Assembly (NCBI RefSeq): GCF_030409805.1
Contig: NZ_JAUFQP010000007.1
Span: 1,054,001-1,118,000, forward strand
Direction of reading: 5' to 3'
Length of the DNA: 64,000 nt
Origin: Algibacter miyuki
Lineage (GTDB): Bacteria > Bacteroidota > Bacteroidia > Flavobacteriales > Flavobacteriaceae
Positions 52,131-60,338 of this stretch are shown here, piece after piece. A program made the position numbers and the translations under genes. Each line of letters starts with the position of its first letter. Position 1 is the stretch's first letter. The notes under the pieces were generated by a model that was given only the letters and a program-made list of their open reading frames with translations, was not told the DNA's origin and searched no databases.

Positions 52131-54959
52131 TTAGAACTTATATGCGTATCCAATTGAAAACTCGGTACCAGGTTCTCTTAAAGAGAATATTTGATCTTGG
52201 GCTTCATACGATTGGAAAACACTTTCTCTGTCGCTGCCTAAGATGTTTGATACTTTAATATCTATAGATGATTTTTTAGACGCTCCAAAAGCTTTGTTTA
52301 ACGTAAAGTTTAAGCTCTGGAATGGTTTTGTAAATACATCTGGAACACCACCTAAACCAACAACCTCTAAGGTTTTACCTTGCACATTAAAGAATAGACC
52401 GGTTTGTAGACCAAGTTCTTTATTAGCGTAGTTTAAGCTCGTGTTTACTAAAAACGGTGCTTGCCCTTGTAATTGTCTTTTTTCGTCTATGGTTTGGCCA
52501 TCTCTTGCGTTGGCAACTCTAGAGTTGTATTCTTCCTCAGACATGGTTAACTCCGATTCGGTAACCGATACGTTTAAAGCAAACTTTAAATCGTTTAAAT
52601 CTTCAGCAATAAAACCTAAGCTTTTTCTAAACTCTACCTCGGCACCATAAACCTTGGCGCTACCTAAGTTACCAATAGTTAATTGGGTTGGGGCAGAAGC
52701 AAAGAATGATTTTTCTAAAGGATCTTTAAAATCTTTAAAGAAAGCACTTACCGCAAACATTTGTCCGCCAGCTCCGAAGTTTTCAAATCTTAAATCGAAG
52801 TTGTTTACATAGGTTGGTTTCAAATCGATGTTACCAATAAATAAACGGTCTGTAATAGGATCGAAAATTTGAGATAAAGAAGCTTCTTTAAAAGAAGGTC
52901 TTGCTGTTGTTTTATAATATGATGTACGAATGTTAGATTTTTCGGTAGCGGCATAAATAAAGTTGGCCGACGGAAATAAATCGTAAACATCAATCACTTT
53001 GAATCTATTATATAAATCTGCACCATCTTGCCCAGTGTAATATGATGAAAAGGCTTCAGCTCTTAAACCTAAAATAGTTTTTAGTTTTTCAGAAATATTA
53101 AATTCATTAGAAATGTAAGTTGAAGAAATATGTTGCTCACCTTCATAAGCATCATTAGGGTTAAAAAGATCACCAGAAATTAAATATGTACCGTTTGAGT
53201 TATCTCTACTCCAAAGGTTTTCTGTTGCTAAAATATTATCAGGATTTCCGTTTAAAACTGATGTTCCGTTATTGTCAAACGTCCAATCGTCTACACTAAA
53301 ATCTCTAAATTTATACGTATGGCCACCACCAAATTTCACTTTTGCAGGTTTTCCGAATAATTCGTATTTTTTACTCAAATCGACTTTACCAGCCCAGTTT
53401 TCTTCTTGTAAAAAACGCCAAATTCTAATAGGGAACGTTGCTGCGGAAGCACTAATAAAATAATCGCCAGTTTGAGATTCTTGAAGCGGTGTTACTCTAT
53501 GATCTAAGTCGTGAACTTTAGATATTGTTGGAGATAATTTCCATTCGAAGTTCCAGTCATTTTCTGCACCAAAAGAGTGCGTACCATTTAATAATACGTT
53601 GGTTACGGAGCGTTCGGTATAAGTAATAGCGTCTTTTGTTAATGGCTCATATCCAGAGCCAGAACCAGAACCACCTTGTGCTACGGTTTGACTAAAGAAA
53701 CCACCAGCAGATTCTCCATTTTGAATATGAAGTACATTAAAACGGTATTTTGAGTTTTGTGTTTTAAAAGTAAGTCCAACAAGTCCGTTTACAAGAACAT
53801 TATTAATACCTTCACGACCATTAGAAATTCTATCGGCAACTAACTCATTATTCGACGTATCGTTAGCATCTATAGAGTATGCGCCATCACGTCTGTTTTC
53901 GTAAAATGTTGTACTGTTTTTGTATGAAAAAGAAGCTAAGTAACCAAACTTGTTATATTCACCTACTTCAAATTGATCTCCAATAGTAAAACCGAAATCG
54001 AAGTTAGGTTTGCTTGTTTCTTCTTTAGCTCTTAATTGGCTATCGAAACGGCTTGTAAGGGTTGTTAATAAGCCACGGTTATCAAATGTACCAGGAATGT
54101 TTTGGTAACGGTGAATTGGGCGGCTTCTAGAATTATCATCATATCCAAAAAAGTCCGTGCTACTAGAATTTCCTATTAAAAAATTATCTTTACCATGCAT
54201 GCTTGGGTTAAAAGCTGCACCAAGCGAAATAGACGCTTCAAATTTCGTTGGAAAATCTTTAGTTACAATATCTACAACACCACCGGTAAAATCGGCAGGG
54301 TATTCGGCAGCAGCAGATTTTACTACAATAATATTATCGATAATATTAGTTGGAAAAATATCCATTTGAATTGTGTTTCTGTCAGGATCTAAACCGGGAA
54401 TATCAACCCCGTTCAAAGTTGTTTTTGTGTAACGATCTCCAAGACCACGTACATAAACATATTTTCCTCCCTCTACAGAAACACCAGGAACACTTTTTAC
54501 AGCACTTGCGATGTTACTTGCTCCGCTAGATTTTATGCTTTGCGCCGATAAACCATCTAAAAGGGTAACCGATTTTTTCTGAAGATTTAAAACCGCATTT
54601 TCAGTATTGCGTTTGGCGCTTGTAGTAATTACAATTTCGTCTAAAGAATTCGATTTTAAAATAACATCTAAATAGAAAACTTGGTTTGCTTTAATAACAA
54701 TATCACTAATTTCCTTCGATTCGTATCCAACAAAAGAGAATATTAGGGTATAATTTCCGGCATCTAAATTTAGTTGGTATTTACCATCAAAATCTGTTGT
54801 TGTGCCGGTTGTAGTTCCTTTTACTAAAATGTTGGCAAAAGCCATAGCTTCATTATTGTATTCGCCATCTAGCACATTTCCAGTAACAGTTCCTGTTTGT
54901 GCGCTTAAACTTAATATTGAAGTTAAAAAAAGCGTAAGAAGGATATAAATATTTTTCAT
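52131..54959 (-). CDS. TonB-dependent receptor of the phosphorus island
   Basis: A 942-residue outer-membrane transporter; the start at 54959 (MKNIYILLTLFL) begins a clear signal peptide. A carboxypeptidase-regulatory-like domain spans about 22-105 (VTGNVLDGEYNNEAMAFANILVKG), the plug about 125-235 (SNIASAVKSVPGVSVEGGKYVYVRGLGDRYTKTTLNGVDIPG) and the barrel the rest, ending GYAYKF with terminal Phe. It follows the beta-helix lipoprotein gene by 82 bases, an order like SusC/D with a different lipoprotein. Candidate Pho boxes lie before the lipoprotein gene. The cargo is presumably a phosphorus compound, by context. Confidence 0.9.
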   Translation of the reverse strand: MKNIYILLTLFLTSILSLSAQTGTVTGNVLDGEYNNEAMAFANILVKGTTTGTTTDFDGKYQLNLDAGNYTLIFSFVGYESKEISDIVIKANQVFYLDVILKSNSLDEIVITTSAKRNTENAVLNLQKKSVTLLDGLSAQSIKSSGASNIASAVKSVPGVSVEGGKYVYVRGLGDRYTKTTLNGVDIPGLDPDRNTIQMDIFPTNIIDNIIVVKSAAAEYPADFTGGVVDIVTKDFPTKFEASISLGAAFNPSMHGKDNFLIGNSSSTDFFGYDDNSRSRPIHRYQNIPGTFDNRGLLTTLTSRFDSQLRAKEETSKPNFDFGFTIGDQFEVGEYNKFGYLASFSYKNSTTFYENRRDGAYSIDANDTSNNELVADRISNGREGINNVLVNGLVGLTFKTQNSKYRFNVLHIQNGESAGGFFSQTVAQGGSGSGSGYEPLTKDAITYTERSVTNVLLNGTHSFGAENDWNFEWKLSPTISKVHDLDHRVTPLQESQTGDYFISASAATFPIRIWRFLQEENWAGKVDLSKKYELFGKPAKVKFGGGHTYKFRDFSVDDWTFDNNGTSVLNGNPDNILATENLWSRDNSNGTYLISGDLFNPNDAYEGEQHISSTYISNEFNISEKLKTILGLRAEAFSSYYTGQDGADLYNRFKVIDVYDLFPSANFIYAATEKSNIRTSYYKTTARPSFKEASLSQIFDPITDRLFIGNIDLKPTYVNNFDLRFENFGAGGQMFAVSAFFKDFKDPLEKSFFASAPTQLTIGNLGSAKVYGAEVEFRKSLGFIAEDLNDLKFALNVSVTESELTMSEEEYNSRVANARDGQTIDEKRQLQGQAPFLVNTSLNYANKELGLQTGLFFNVQGKTLEVVGLGGVPDVFTKPFQSLNFTLNKAFGASKKSSIDIKVSNILGSDRESVFQSYEAQDQIFSLREPGTEFSIGYAYKF

Positions 54960-54973
54960 AAATATAATTTGAA

Positions 54974-55005
54974 AACTACTGCTCACCCGAAAGTAAGCAG
55001 TAGTT
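54974..55005 (-). terminator. Intercistronic hairpin between lipoprotein and receptor genes
   Basis: AACTACTGCT pairs with AGCAGTAGTT over 12 bases, between two genes that look like one operon. On the minus strand only a short TTTT follows, so it may be an attenuator or RNA processing site that sets the ratio of the two proteins. Confidence 0.6.
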
Positions 55006-55041
55006 GTATATTTTTTTAATATAAAGTGAAGCGGTTATTTT

Positions 55042-56310
55042 TTATAATGATAAACCACCTTCGATTACAGCGTAAGTCCAAGTAAACTCAGAGATTGTTG
55101 CTCCAACAGTTTGTGCACCTTTAGCAACTGCAGTAGCTTCCGAGCCGAAACCAGTAACTGTTACAGTTTCTGCTTTGTTAGCAAAAACATCTGTTACCGC
55201 GGTAACACCTGTTGGTAATACAATTTCCCAAGCAGAGAATGTTAATTTAGCGTCGTTATAGTTTGTGGCTACACCGTCGTTATCTAATTCTACATCAGAA
55301 TCGGCTTTAAATCCGTAAGCATAAACATTGTTAGTTGCTCCAGTAGCACCACTTCTGTAATCGGCATATTCACCGTTTGCAGTAACACCGTTTCCAACAA
55401 TAGTTGCGTTTTGTAAAGTAAAAGATCCTGTAGCAGTTCCTTCTGGTCCGTCAATTTCAAAAGCATGATCAGATGCGTCTCCTAAAACAACAACCGCATT
55501 GTCAATAGTTCCAGAGTAAGCTTGATCAATATCTAAAGCATCATCACCTTGTCCCCAAACTAATACGTTTTTTACGTTTACTGTACCACCGAAAAACTCG
55601 ATACCATCATCAACATTTGCGATAACTTCAATGTTTTCAATTACAGTTCCAGTACCAACACCACCAAGTGTTAAACCGTTAATTTCGTTTCCTTCACCAA
55701 TTAAAGCACCACCGTGACGGATAGAAATGTATTTAAGTACTCCAGAGTTATCAGCAGCATCTGTTCCACCGTATAATCCAAAAGTATCATCAGCAGGAAT
55801 ACCTTCAATTTGAACTTCAACTAAATCACCTTTAAAAGAACAAGGTGCGTTACCTAAAACAATTAGGCCACCCCAAAGTCCTCTGTTAGATTCATCTAAA
55901 TTAGAACCTGCATTTTCGCCTGCATCAATATCATCACTTGTAGAAGTAAAAATAATTGGGCTTGTAGAAGTACCTTCAGCATTAATTTTAGAACCTCTTG
56001 CAATAATTAAAGCAGATGCTAAAGAACCTGTTCCTGGCTTTCCTTTAATAATAGTTCCAGCTTCAATAGTTAAAGTAGCTCCATTATCAACAACTACTTT
56101 TTGGTTTAATTCATATATTTTGTCATTCGTCCAAGTGGTATTTTCAGTAATTGCTCCAGTTACTGCAACCGTTTCCGTAGTACTTGTGCCATTGCCACCA
56201 TCTTGGATAATTGTAATTTCTTCTATTATAATAGGTGTATCATCATCTTTAAGACAACCAGTAAAAACTAGTGTAGATACCATTAACAGAGGTAAAATTA
56301 TTTTTTTCAT
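55042..56310 (-). CDS. Surface lipoprotein with right-handed beta-helix, receptor partner
   Basis: A 422-residue lipoprotein (FTGC, Cys19) with an acidic, low-complexity linker and then beta-helix coils (GATLTIEAGTIIKGKPGTG near 96; LWGGLIVLGNAPCSFKG near 165; DGIEFFGGTVNVKNVLVWGQGDDALDIDQ near 260-288). The rungs are typical of the Bacteroidota T9SS-unrelated lipoproteins often mislabelled multidrug transporter; there are no transmembrane helices. It occupies the SusD place upstream of the TonB receptor, so it probably binds the cargo at the cell surface. The candidate Pho boxes just upstream are the strongest in the window. Confidence 0.85.
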   Translation of the reverse strand: MKKIILPLLMVSTLVFTGCLKDDDTPIIIEEITIIQDGGNGTSTTETVAVTGAITENTTWTNDKIYELNQKVVVDNGATLTIEAGTIIKGKPGTGSLASALIIARGSKINAEGTSTSPIIFTSTSDDIDAGENAGSNLDESNRGLWGGLIVLGNAPCSFKGDLVEVQIEGIPADDTFGLYGGTDAADNSGVLKYISIRHGGALIGEGNEINGLTLGGVGTGTVIENIEVIANVDDGIEFFGGTVNVKNVLVWGQGDDALDIDQAYSGTIDNAVVVLGDASDHAFEIDGPEGTATGSFTLQNATIVGNGVTANGEYADYRSGATGATNNVYAYGFKADSDVELDNDGVATNYNDAKLTFSAWEIVLPTGVTAVTDVFANKAETVTVTGFGSEATAVAKGAQTVGATISEFTWTYAVIEGGLSL

Positions 56311-56409
56311 GAGTTTTTTAATTTTGATATATTTTGTTTATTTCTTTCGGCAAAGAAACTACCGTAATCTTAAAATGGTGTTAATTCAAGATTAACGAAC
56401 GGTAATAAA

Positions 56410-56442
56410 AGTGTTAGTAAAAGGTTACCTTAATGTTGCTTG
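56410..56442 (+). promoter_or_regulatory. Candidate Pho box of the lipoprotein/receptor operon, three units
   Basis: AGTGTTAGTAA, AAGGTTACCTT and AATGTTGCTTG follow each other without gap, GTT repeated every 11 bases. About 100-130 bases upstream of the lipoprotein start. Confidence 0.55.
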
Positions 56443-56452
56443 ATTTTACAAG

Positions 56453-56474
56453 AGGGTTACATTAAGTTAACATT
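56453..56474 (-). promoter_or_regulatory. Candidate Pho box, second, opposite orientation
   Basis: On the minus strand AATGTTAACTT is followed directly by AATGTAACCCT, 11-bp phased. Confidence 0.55.
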
Positions 56475-56550
56475 AGAAAATGGCTTAATGCTATAGTTGA
56501 TTTCGAGGAAATGTGGTAATCTATTATTTGGGAACATAATATAAAGACAT

Positions 56551-56589
56551 AAAAAAAACAGCCTTCTAATTAAGAAGACTGTTTTTTTT
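56551..56589. terminator. Terminator of the regulatory-like protein gene
   Basis: AAAAAACAG(C)CTTCT with AGAAG(A)CTGTTTTTT, one mismatch, T-tracts on both sides, after the stop at 56617. Confidence 0.8.
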
Positions 56590-56616
56590 ATAATGAATGA
56601 AATATGTTATTATCCT

Positions 56617-57006
56617 TTAATTACTTGCTGTAACCGATGATGTTTCTGCGGTTTTACTATTTGCGAAAGCGGCCATTAAATCGTCTAAAGATAAAGTGTT
56701 GGCGCCTAAGGTTTCATTTATTGTAGTTATCCTGTTATCAACAACATTAACAGCTATCGTTTTAGATTCGTAACCCACAAAACTAAGTGATACATTGTAC
56801 GTTCCGGCTTGTAAATGTTCAAATTTAAAGCTTCCGTTTTTGTCTGTTACCGTTTTAGCGCCCGTTTCTTTAATAGTTATAGTTGCTAGTTCTAGTGGAG
56901 CTTGGTTCGATTCTAAATCTAGAATATTTCCTGAGATAGATACGTTATCTTGAGCAAAGCTTGTAGCCGATATTAAAAAAGCGAATATTAAAAAAAGATG
57001 TTTCAT
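56617..57006 (-). CDS. Stand-alone carboxypeptidase-regulatory-like secreted protein
   Basis: A 129-residue protein with a signal peptide (1-18, ATSFAQ). The remainder is one carboxypeptidase-regulatory-like (CarboxypepD_reg) beta-sandwich (about 22-100: VSISGNILDLESNQAPLELATITIKETG, then YNVSLSFVGYESKTIAVNVVDN), then a short tail ASNSK-like. The same domain opens TonB receptors, including the one next door, but no plug or barrel follows and the stop is not obviously a truncation: the tail LSLDDLMAAFANSKTAETSS is unlike receptor sequence. It may be an accessory to a receptor's N-terminal domain. Candidate Pho boxes precede it. Confidence 0.8.
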   Translation of the reverse strand: MKHLFLIFAFLISATSFAQDNVSISGNILDLESNQAPLELATITIKETGAKTVTDKNGSFKFEHLQAGTYNVSLSFVGYESKTIAVNVVDNRITTINETLGANTLSLDDLMAAFANSKTAETSSVTASN

Positions 57007-57047
57007 GGTAATACTAAATAAATTTTGCTCTGCAAAATAAAGGCATT

Positions 57048-57069
57048 AAGGTCACTAGAATGTTATGTA
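57048..57069 (+). promoter_or_regulatory. Candidate Pho box of the regulatory-like protein gene
   Basis: AAGGTCACTAG then AATGTTATGTA, 11-bp phased, 42-63 bases from the gene at 57006. Confidence 0.5.
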
Positions 57070-57091
57070 ACAATTAAACAACTGTGATGAT

Positions 57092-57113
57092 AAGGTTACC
57101 CTAATGTTAAGCG
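57092..57113 (+). promoter_or_regulatory. Candidate Pho box between the regulatory-like and dGTPase genes
   Basis: AAGGTTACCCT then AATGTTAAGCG, 11-bp phased. It could serve either the minus-strand gene or dgt (ATG at 57171). Confidence 0.5.
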
Positions 57114-57170
57114 AATTTTTATTTATTTTTTATTAGGAAATGTTATCTTGCCAGCATATAAATTTTTACC

Positions 57171-58511
57171 ATGAACTGGGAACAACTACTATCCTTAAAA
57201 CGCTTTGGCGACACCAATAAACGTATTAGAAAAGAACAAGACGAAACCCGTTTAGGTTTTGAAGTAGATTACGATCGTGTAATTTTTTCATCAGAATTTA
57301 GAAGTTTACAAGATAAAACTCAGGTTATTCCGTTATCCGAAACCGATTTTGTTCACACACGCCTCACGCACAGTTTAGAGGTTAGTGTGGTTGGGCGCTC
57401 ACTTGGGCGTTTGGTGGGTAAAAAACTATTAGAAAAACACCCACATTTGCAAAGTTCATTAGGCTATCAAGCCAACGATTTTGGTGCTATTGTTGCCGCA
57501 GCAGCTTTGGCTCACGATATCGGGAACCCACCTTTCGGGCATTCTGGGGAAAAAGCCATTGGTGAATTTTTTATCACCGGTGCTGGTAAAAGTTTCAAAA
57601 ATCAATTGACTGATAAAGAATATCAAGATCTTTGCGATTTTGAAGGTAATGCTAACGGATTTAAAATTTTAACCGAAGATCGCGATGGGCGTTTGGGCGG
57701 ACTCCGTTTAAGCTACGCCACACTTGGGGCGTTTATGAAATACCCCAAAGAATCGTTACCTAAAAAGCCAACAGCACATATTGCAGATAAAAAATACGGA
57801 TTTTTCCAAAGTGAAAAAGAAGCTTTTCAAGATGTAGCCAACGAGCTTGGTTTATTAAAACGTAGCGAAACCGATTTAAGTTTTTCACGTCATCCCTTAG
57901 CTTTTCTAGTGGAAGCAGCCGATGATATTTGTTACACCATAATCGATTTTGAAGACGGTATCAACCTCGGACTTATTCAAGAAGAGTTTGCTCTAGAATA
58001 TCTTTCAAAAATCATTCGTCATAATATAAAGCCCGAAAATTATTACGCACTATCCTCCCGCGAAGACCGCATTGGTTATTTACGTGCATTATCTATTGGT
58101 AGTTTAATAAACGAAGCCGTAAACCTGTTTATGGAAAACGAAGAAGCTATATTAAACGGGAGTTTTGATTGTGCATTGCTTGATAAAAGCCAGTACGAAG
58201 CCCAAATAAACGACATCATTAAAATTAGTATCGATAACGTTTACCAATCCAGCGAGGTTATCGATAAAGAAATTGCAGGTTATGGCGTTATAAACACGCT
58301 GTTAAATACCTATGCAAGTGCTGTAAATAACGATTTCAATAACACGGCATCTAATTACGATAAACTCATACTAAAAAGCCTGCCTAAAGGTATCAATTCA
58401 ACAAGCACTAGTCTGTACAAACGTCTATCTAGTGTGTGTTACTACGTGTCGCTCCTCACCGATAGTAAAGCTATAAAAGAATATAAAAAGATAAAAGGTT
58501 TCGGGTTTTAG
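57171..58511 (+). CDS. dgt: Deoxyguanosinetriphosphate triphosphohydrolase (dGTPase)
   Basis: A 446-residue HD-domain enzyme splitting dGTP to deoxyguanosine and triphosphate. FSSEFRSLQDKTQVIPL (about 38-54) and FVHTRLTHSLEVSVVGRSLGRLVG (about 61-84) precede the metal-binding AHDIGNPPFGHSGEKAI (about 115-131); the later Asp is in FLVEAADDICYTIIDFEDG (about 246-264). This is the dGTPase type common in Bacteroidota. It starts 57 bases after the plus-oriented candidate Pho box at 57092, which may or may not control it. Triphosphate release would be a phosphorus link, a speculation. Confidence 0.93.
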   Translation: MNWEQLLSLKRFGDTNKRIRKEQDETRLGFEVDYDRVIFSSEFRSLQDKTQVIPLSETDFVHTRLTHSLEVSVVGRSLGRLVGKKLLEKHPHLQSSLGYQANDFGAIVAAAALAHDIGNPPFGHSGEKAIGEFFITGAGKSFKNQLTDKEYQDLCDFEGNANGFKILTEDRDGRLGGLRLSYATLGAFMKYPKESLPKKPTAHIADKKYGFFQSEKEAFQDVANELGLLKRSETDLSFSRHPLAFLVEAADDICYTIIDFEDGINLGLIQEEFALEYLSKIIRHNIKPENYYALSSREDRIGYLRALSIGSLINEAVNLFMENEEAILNGSFDCALLDKSQYEAQINDIIKISIDNVYQSSEVIDKEIAGYGVINTLLNTYASAVNNDFNNTASNYDKLILKSLPKGINSTSTSLYKRLSSVCYYVSLLTDSKAIKEYKKIKGFGF

Positions 58512-58520
58512 TACCCCTTT

Positions 58521-58623
58521 GGGCGTTACCCTTCCCGATTGCTATCGGGAAGGGTCGGGCTATCACTACTCGCTCCCTCCCAAAAGGTCGGGGAGCTCAA
58601 ACAGGCCGTTCCATCCCTAACGC
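58521..58623 (-). repeat. Intergenic repeat family, copy E (C/E subtype)
   Basis: In the direction of dgt it reads GGGCGTTACCC, then the hairpin CTTCCCGAT/ATCGGGAAG, GGGTCGGGCTATCACTACTCGC, an inner stem (CTCCCTCC with GGGGAG), CTCAAACAGG and ATCCCTAACGC. It begins nine bases after the dgt stop. It shares the ACTACTCGC and GAGCTCAAAC blocks with copy C. Confidence 0.85.
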
Positions 58624-58706
58624 AACAGCCTGCCAAGATATTTGTGTAAAAGTAAATGAATTATTATCCGGAATGTAAGTGCGTACTCTAAGTCCGTTTA
58701 GTTATC

Positions 58707-59831
58707 TTATTTCCTAAATTTCAACACATAATTATTCGAGCCATCGCTACCATCTAGAGCCACACCACTTGGGCAATACAAGTATTCCGGTTCGTTATTA
58801 GCATCCATTAAAAGCTGAGGTCTTTCAAATTTAACATGTTTTCCATAGCGCGGATTGGCACCTTCAGGAACTTGCCCGTTAAGATAATATTGTTGGAAAT
58901 TATGAAATCCAGACAACGGTTCGGAATTAAACTTAAGGCCATCTTCTGATACCCAAAGCAAACCGCCGCCTTTTTCTAAAATACCATGATTATCCGTAGT
59001 TAACAAACAAACTTGATTACGCCACAAAAACACATAACCATCTTCTATTCGGGCTTTATTACTCGTAATAGGGTCGGGTTGGATAAGGTAAGGTCCTTCT
59101 AATTTATCCGAAATAGCAACGCCCATACTTACTTTTGCACCCGATCCTTTTGGGCCAGCCATGGCTTTAAAATATAAATGATATTTTCCGTTAGGGAGTT
59201 TTATAATACTTGGGTTGTTTACGCCTAGTCCGCTATTATGGCACCAAATGGTATTATCGTTTGGCGGACTAAGTAATGGGGTGTTTTTGTTTGGAGTTTC
59301 TATCCAAGGCCCGTAAATGTTGTCACTAATAAGCATACCAATACGTTGGCTCGGGCCATGTTGTTTATCGCCATCATTAGCGATGTAAACTAAAACATAT
59401 TTATCGTCAATTTTCCTGATATTAGGGTTATGGAAACCTGCGGCATTCCAAGCGTTGCCGCCTTTCCCTTGTCCTATAACACCTTTAAATCGAAACGGAC
59501 CTTCCGGACTTTTGGCTTCGTAATGTGCTATTTCACTATTAAAACGCCAAGCTGTTTTAAAAGGCGTGTTCGATGGCCATCTTGCCGAAAATAAATGTAC
59601 GTTACCTTGCTCATCTCTTATGGGCGAACTTCCCCAAACATCATAACCAGGTTCGTTTATAGATTCTCCTATAAATGCCCATTGGTCAGACATGGCTGTT
59701 GGCATCTTTTCGTAAGGTTTTGAAGTCACTTCCGTAGAGGTTTCTGTTTTCTTACTCGTGTTTTCTTTGCAGGCTATAAAAAAGGTAGCGGAAATAGTAA
59801 TGGTTAGTAATGTTAATTTTGCAAGTTTCAT
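58707..59831 (-). CDS. GH43-like five-bladed propeller lipoprotein
   Basis: A 374-residue lipoprotein (FIAC, Cys21) with a Ser/Thr/Glu-rich linker. The rest is a propeller of repeated blades (GYDVWGSSPIRDEQGNVHLFSARW, HNPNIRKIDDKYVLVYIANDG, NNPSIIKLPNGKYHLYFKAM, RIEDGYVFLWRNQVCLLTTDNHG), like glycoside hydrolase families 43/117. Candidate catalytic acids fall in the blade turns but I cannot assign them firmly. Likely surface or periplasmic hydrolysis of an algal polysaccharide side chain. No polysaccharide locus is adjacent; it stands alone. Confidence 0.82.
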   Translation of the reverse strand: MKLAKLTLLTITISATFFIACKENTSKKTETSTEVTSKPYEKMPTAMSDQWAFIGESINEPGYDVWGSSPIRDEQGNVHLFSARWPSNTPFKTAWRFNSEIAHYEAKSPEGPFRFKGVIGQGKGGNAWNAAGFHNPNIRKIDDKYVLVYIANDGDKQHGPSQRIGMLISDNIYGPWIETPNKNTPLLSPPNDNTIWCHNSGLGVNNPSIIKLPNGKYHLYFKAMAGPKGSGAKVSMGVAISDKLEGPYLIQPDPITSNKARIEDGYVFLWRNQVCLLTTDNHGILEKGGGLLWVSEDGLKFNSEPLSGFHNFQQYYLNGQVPEGANPRYGKHVKFERPQLLMDANNEPEYLYCPSGVALDGSDGSNNYVLKFRK

Positions 59832-59886
59832 TAGTGGTGTGTCAAAGGGAAGTGTTGTTGGTGTTTATGTCGTTTTAATTCCAATG

Positions 59887-60120
59887 TTATTGTTTTTGTA
59901 ACCACACCCTAATTTCCTTTCGTAAAGAAACTTCAGGTTTTGGTAACGGAATTTTTTGTCCAAATTGTTTGCTTTTATTAAATTTTGAAAACATAATTTT
60001 ACGTTTTTTCCAAACCTCAGGATACAATTCCAAGAACTTATTAAAAAAAGTTTGTTCATTAATTTTTCCTTCTATTTTAGAAAGTACTTCTTTAAATTTC
60101 TCTTCTTGTTCTATAATCAT
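59887..60120 (-). CDS. Small charged hypothetical protein
   Basis: A 77-residue protein, helical, rich in Lys, Glu and Phe (EEKFKEVLSKIEGKINEQTFFNKFLELYPEVWKKRK), ending LRKEIRVWLQKQ. No signal or membrane segment. Codon pattern and charge periodicity look protein-like, and a different-frame overlapping ORF at 59865-60059 is less convincing. I do not recognise a family with certainty; similar short proteins occur in other Flavobacteriia as far as I recall. Confidence 0.6.
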   Translation of the reverse strand: MIIEQEEKFKEVLSKIEGKINEQTFFNKFLELYPEVWKKRKIMFSKFNKSKQFGQKIPLPKPEVSLRKEIRVWLQKQ

Positions 60121-60338
60121 TGTGTTATTATATAGTAGTCAGTAAACTATTGGTAGTTTCTGATTTTATTCTTTTTAGTTCTCGGTAACCGAAGGATATC
60201 AGTACACCCAAATATATATCACTTTGCCGCATAATAAAAATGAGATAGATTTTATTCTTCAATTTTAACTTTTAGCGTAGAATAATACTATAGCTTCTAC
60301 TAGTTTTGTTTAAGTGAGAAAGAAATTGTTGGAGCTTA

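Noticed and set aside
55042-56310. Naming the product multidrug transporter
   Set aside because: A lipobox and beta-helix rungs are present and no transmembrane helices, so the transporter label does not fit.
52131-57006. Calling the receptor/lipoprotein set a polysaccharide utilisation locus
   Set aside because: No SusD-type gene, glycoside hydrolase or sulfatase is adjacent. The upstream boxes and the porin/Pit neighbours favour phosphorus. The GH43-like gene at 58.7 kb is beyond dgt and on its own.
59865-60059. 64-residue frame overlapping the small hypothetical gene
   Set aside because: Cys, Asn and Ile-rich sequence without charge periodicity; the frame at 59887-60120 on the same strand is the more protein-like.
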